Translations under genes and position numbers: made by a program | Notes under the pieces: generated by a model | Databases searched by the model: none | The model's input: only the letters and a program-made list of their open reading frames with translations | What the model was told of the DNA's origin: nothing | In this document: piece after piece, positions 5,929 through 7,312 of the stretch | How positions within the stretch are numbered: position 1 is the first letter of the stretch | How the letters are laid out: each line of letters opens with the position of its first letter | Source of the DNA: Gammaproteobacteria bacterium | Lineage (GTDB): Bacteria > Pseudomonadota > Gammaproteobacteria > UBA7966 | Direction: 5' to 3' | Assembly (NCBI GenBank): GCA_003485715.1 | Contig: DNIF01000161.1 | Span: 1 to 7,312, forward strand | Length of the DNA: 7,312 nucleotides

Positions 5929-7170
5929 TTGAACGGCCATCTCCACGCGCCAGGCAACAGTACCCCGCGCAACCTGCGGACCGAGCGCCTGCTCGCGACC
6001 ATCCTCTTTGGCTTTCTCATCGTGGGCTGCATCTGGATCCTGCTGCCCTTCGCCACGGCATTGCTGTGGGCCGCGATCCTCTGCTTCGCCACCTGGACCA
6101 TCTACACGCAGTTGCGGGAGGCACTCGGCGGTCGGCGCAATCTGGCGGCCCTGCTCCTGACCCTGTTGCAGTTGGTGGTCATCGTGATACCGGCGGCAGC
6201 GGTGGTGATCGGATTGCGGGAATACGCCACAACCATCGAAGACCTGCTGCGCCAGCTTGCCGACCGCGATCTCCCGCCGACCCCGCCCTGGATTGCGGGT
6301 CTGCCCTTCATCGGCGGTGAGATCACCCGGCAATGGGATTACCTGCGTGGGGACAGCGCCCGGCTTTTTGAGCTCATCCGGCTTCAGGTGGCACCGCTGT
6401 CGCGCGGGCTCATCGACGCCGGGCTGGCCTTCGGTGGCGGCCTTCTGCAACTGCTGCTGTCCGTCATCACGAGTTTCTTCCTGTATCGCGATGGCGAGTA
6501 CGTCGCCCAGGAGATGCGCACCGCCCTTACCCGTATCGGTGGTCAGCGCGCCGAACGCATGTTGAACATTGCTGCCAATACCGTGCGCAGCGTCATCTAT
6601 GGCGTCATTGGCACGTCACTGGCGCAGGCCATGCTCGCCGCACTCGGCTTCTGGATCGCTGGCGTGCCCGCTCCCTTGCTGCTCGGACTGCTTACCTTCC
6701 TGCTCGCGCCCCTGCCGATGGGCACGCCGCTCGTGTGGGGCGGGGCGGCCATCTGGCTCTTCAATGAGGGCCAACTCATGGCTGCCGTCGGCATGGTGAT
6801 CTGGGGCGGCGTGTTCGTGAGCACCATCGACAACATCCTCCGCCCCATCATCATCGGGGCCGGCGCCCGATTGCCCTTCATGCTGGTGCTGCTCGGCGTG
6901 GTTGGCGGACTGCTCGCCTTCGGCTTGATCGGCCTGTTCTTCGGGCCGACACTGCTCGCACTTGGCTACAACCTGCTGCGCGAATGGACTCAGTCCGCGC
7001 CAGAGGCCGGTGCCCCGCTCGTCCCTGCCGTCGCGGGCGTAAGCCCGGTGGCAGCGGCCCCGACGCCTGCACCCCAAGACCCGGCCCCGAGAAGCCCCGC
7101 TGGCGGTGAGCCGACGGCAAGCACCCATGCCATTCCCGATCCGGGCCACGACACCGAGGAGCCATCCTGA
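5929..7170 (+). CDS. AI-2E family transporter (PerM/YdiK-like membrane protein)
   Basis: The product (413 residues from TTG 5929) is a polytopic inner-membrane protein of the AI-2E family (formerly UPF0118). Hydrophobic segments lie at about 22-59 (two spans), 72-96, 165-188, 221-245, 246-280, 283-303 and 312-350, a large soluble loop occupying about 97-164. The family signature is clear at the end: DNILRPIIIG (D301-N302), then GGLLAFGLIGLFFGP (G339-P340). After W353 a 60-residue Pro/Ala-rich tail follows, which compact homologues of about 350-370 residues lack. No ATG or GTG suits the start; TTG 5929 has only a weak CGGA 10 bases upstream, and CTG 5896 is an alternative. The gene begins 34 bases after purD and its stop shares one base with the next ATG. 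Family members are variously linked to autoinducer-2 export or ion/proton antiport; the substrate cannot be told from sequence. Confidence 0.9.
   Translation: MNGHLHAPGNSTPRNLRTERLLATILFGFLIVGCIWILLPFATALLWAAILCFATWTIYTQLREALGGRRNLAALLLTLLQLVVIVIPAAAVVIGLREYATTIEDLLRQLADRDLPPTPPWIAGLPFIGGEITRQWDYLRGDSARLFELIRLQVAPLSRGLIDAGLAFGGGLLQLLLSVITSFFLYRDGEYVAQEMRTALTRIGGQRAERMLNIAANTVRSVIYGVIGTSLAQAMLAALGFWIAGVPAPLLLGLLTFLLAPLPMGTPLVWGGAAIWLFNEGQLMAAVGMVIWGGVFVSTIDNILRPIIIGAGARLPFMLVLLGVVGGLLAFGLIGLFFGPTLLALGYNLLREWTQSAPEAGAPLVPAVAGVSPVAAAPTPAPQDPAPRSPAGGEPTASTHAIPDPGHDTEEPS
7156..7161 (+). promoter_or_regulatory. Ribosome binding site of the NYN-domain gene
   Basis: GAGGAG lies 8 bases before ATG 7170, inside the last codons of the permease gene. 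It supports this start over the in-frame ATG at 7197. Confidence 0.7.
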
Positions 7171-7312
7171 TGGCCAACAGCAGTGATATCGATGCGATGG
7201 CGCTCTTCTGCGACTTCGAAAACCTTGCCCTGGGTGTGCGCGATGCGGGACTGCCCCGCTTCGACATCCGCAAGATCCTCGAACGCCTGTTGGTGAAGGG
7301 CAGCATCGTGGT
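7170..7312 (+). CDS. NYN-domain (LabA/DUF88-type) protein, N-terminal part
   Basis: The frame runs off the end of the window; about 47 residues are visible. After MANSSDIDAM comes ALFCDFENLALGVRDAG, with D15, E17 and N18, which matches the first strand and acidic active-site motif of NYN domains (PIN-like nuclease fold, as in LabA/DUF88 proteins). FDIRKILERLLVKGSIVV follows and fits the next helix and strand. Members with this start often carry a C-terminal OST-HTH RNA-binding domain, which cannot be checked here. A metal-dependent RNase role is inferred from the fold; the function of the bacterial family is poorly known. Its ATG overlaps the permease stop by one base (TGATG) and has a good Shine-Dalgarno, so the two genes are probably translationally coupled. 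Confidence 0.85.
   Translation, partial: MANSSDIDAMALFCDFENLALGVRDAGLPRFDIRKILERLLVKGSIV

Noticed and set aside
5503..6450. Open minus-strand frame of 315 codons opposite purD and the permease gene
   Set aside because: Low-complexity translation antisense to conserved coding sequence, with no homology seen.
5929..7170. Reading the permease as evidence of AI-2 quorum sensing
   Set aside because: The AI-2E family name does not establish the substrate; some members act as ion antiporters, and no luxS or lsr gene is in the window.
1..7312. Mobile element, CRISPR, defence or toxin-antitoxin system
   Set aside because: No transposase, integrase, direct-repeat array, attachment site or known defence domain was found; gene order and composition fit conserved chromosome.

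Overview
This is a GC-rich stretch of a proteobacterial chromosome, most likely a gammaproteobacterium. All recognisable genes are on the + strand. The order prmA (tail), DUF3426 zinc-ribbon protein, dusB, fis, purH, purD is the housekeeping order I recall from Pseudomonas and related gammaproteobacteria. In betaproteobacteria fis-purH is, as I recall, usually followed by other genes. A species cannot be named from the sequence alone.

Layout: 1-35 is the last codons of prmA. 29-1411 encodes a single-span membrane protein with an N-terminal zinc ribbon, a long Pro/Ala-rich linker and a C-terminal DUF3426 domain. 1412-1566 is a non-coding gap with a 10-bp palindrome, a perfect GC-rich hairpin and a weak promoter-like pair. 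1567-2541 is dusB (tRNA dihydrouridine synthase, GTG start), overlapping fis (2522-2833) by 20 bases. 2878-4470 is purH and 4596-5894 is purD; the 125-base gap between them carries two hairpins. 5929-7170 is an AI-2E-family (PerM/YdiK-like) membrane protein, probably with a TTG start. 7170 to the window end is the start of an NYN-domain (LabA/DUF88-type) protein, translationally coupled to it.

How the genes work together: PurD catalyses the second step of de novo purine synthesis and PurH the last two, leading to IMP. DusB and Fis form the classical dusB-fis operon; both relate to fast growth, through tRNA modification and through nucleoid structure with stable-RNA transcription. PrmA methylates ribosomal protein L11. 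The cluster therefore reads as a translation/growth/nucleotide block. The membrane permease and the NYN putative nuclease at the 3' end are the less understood part.

No mobile element, CRISPR array, tRNA, rRNA or toxin-antitoxin pair was seen. The catalytic genes look intact, without frameshifts. The window is largely ordinary core genome. The points worth a second look are small: the purH-purD intergenic hairpin resembling a dispersed repeat, unusual residues in Fis and DusB, the low-complexity extensions of two membrane proteins, and the permease-NYN coupling.
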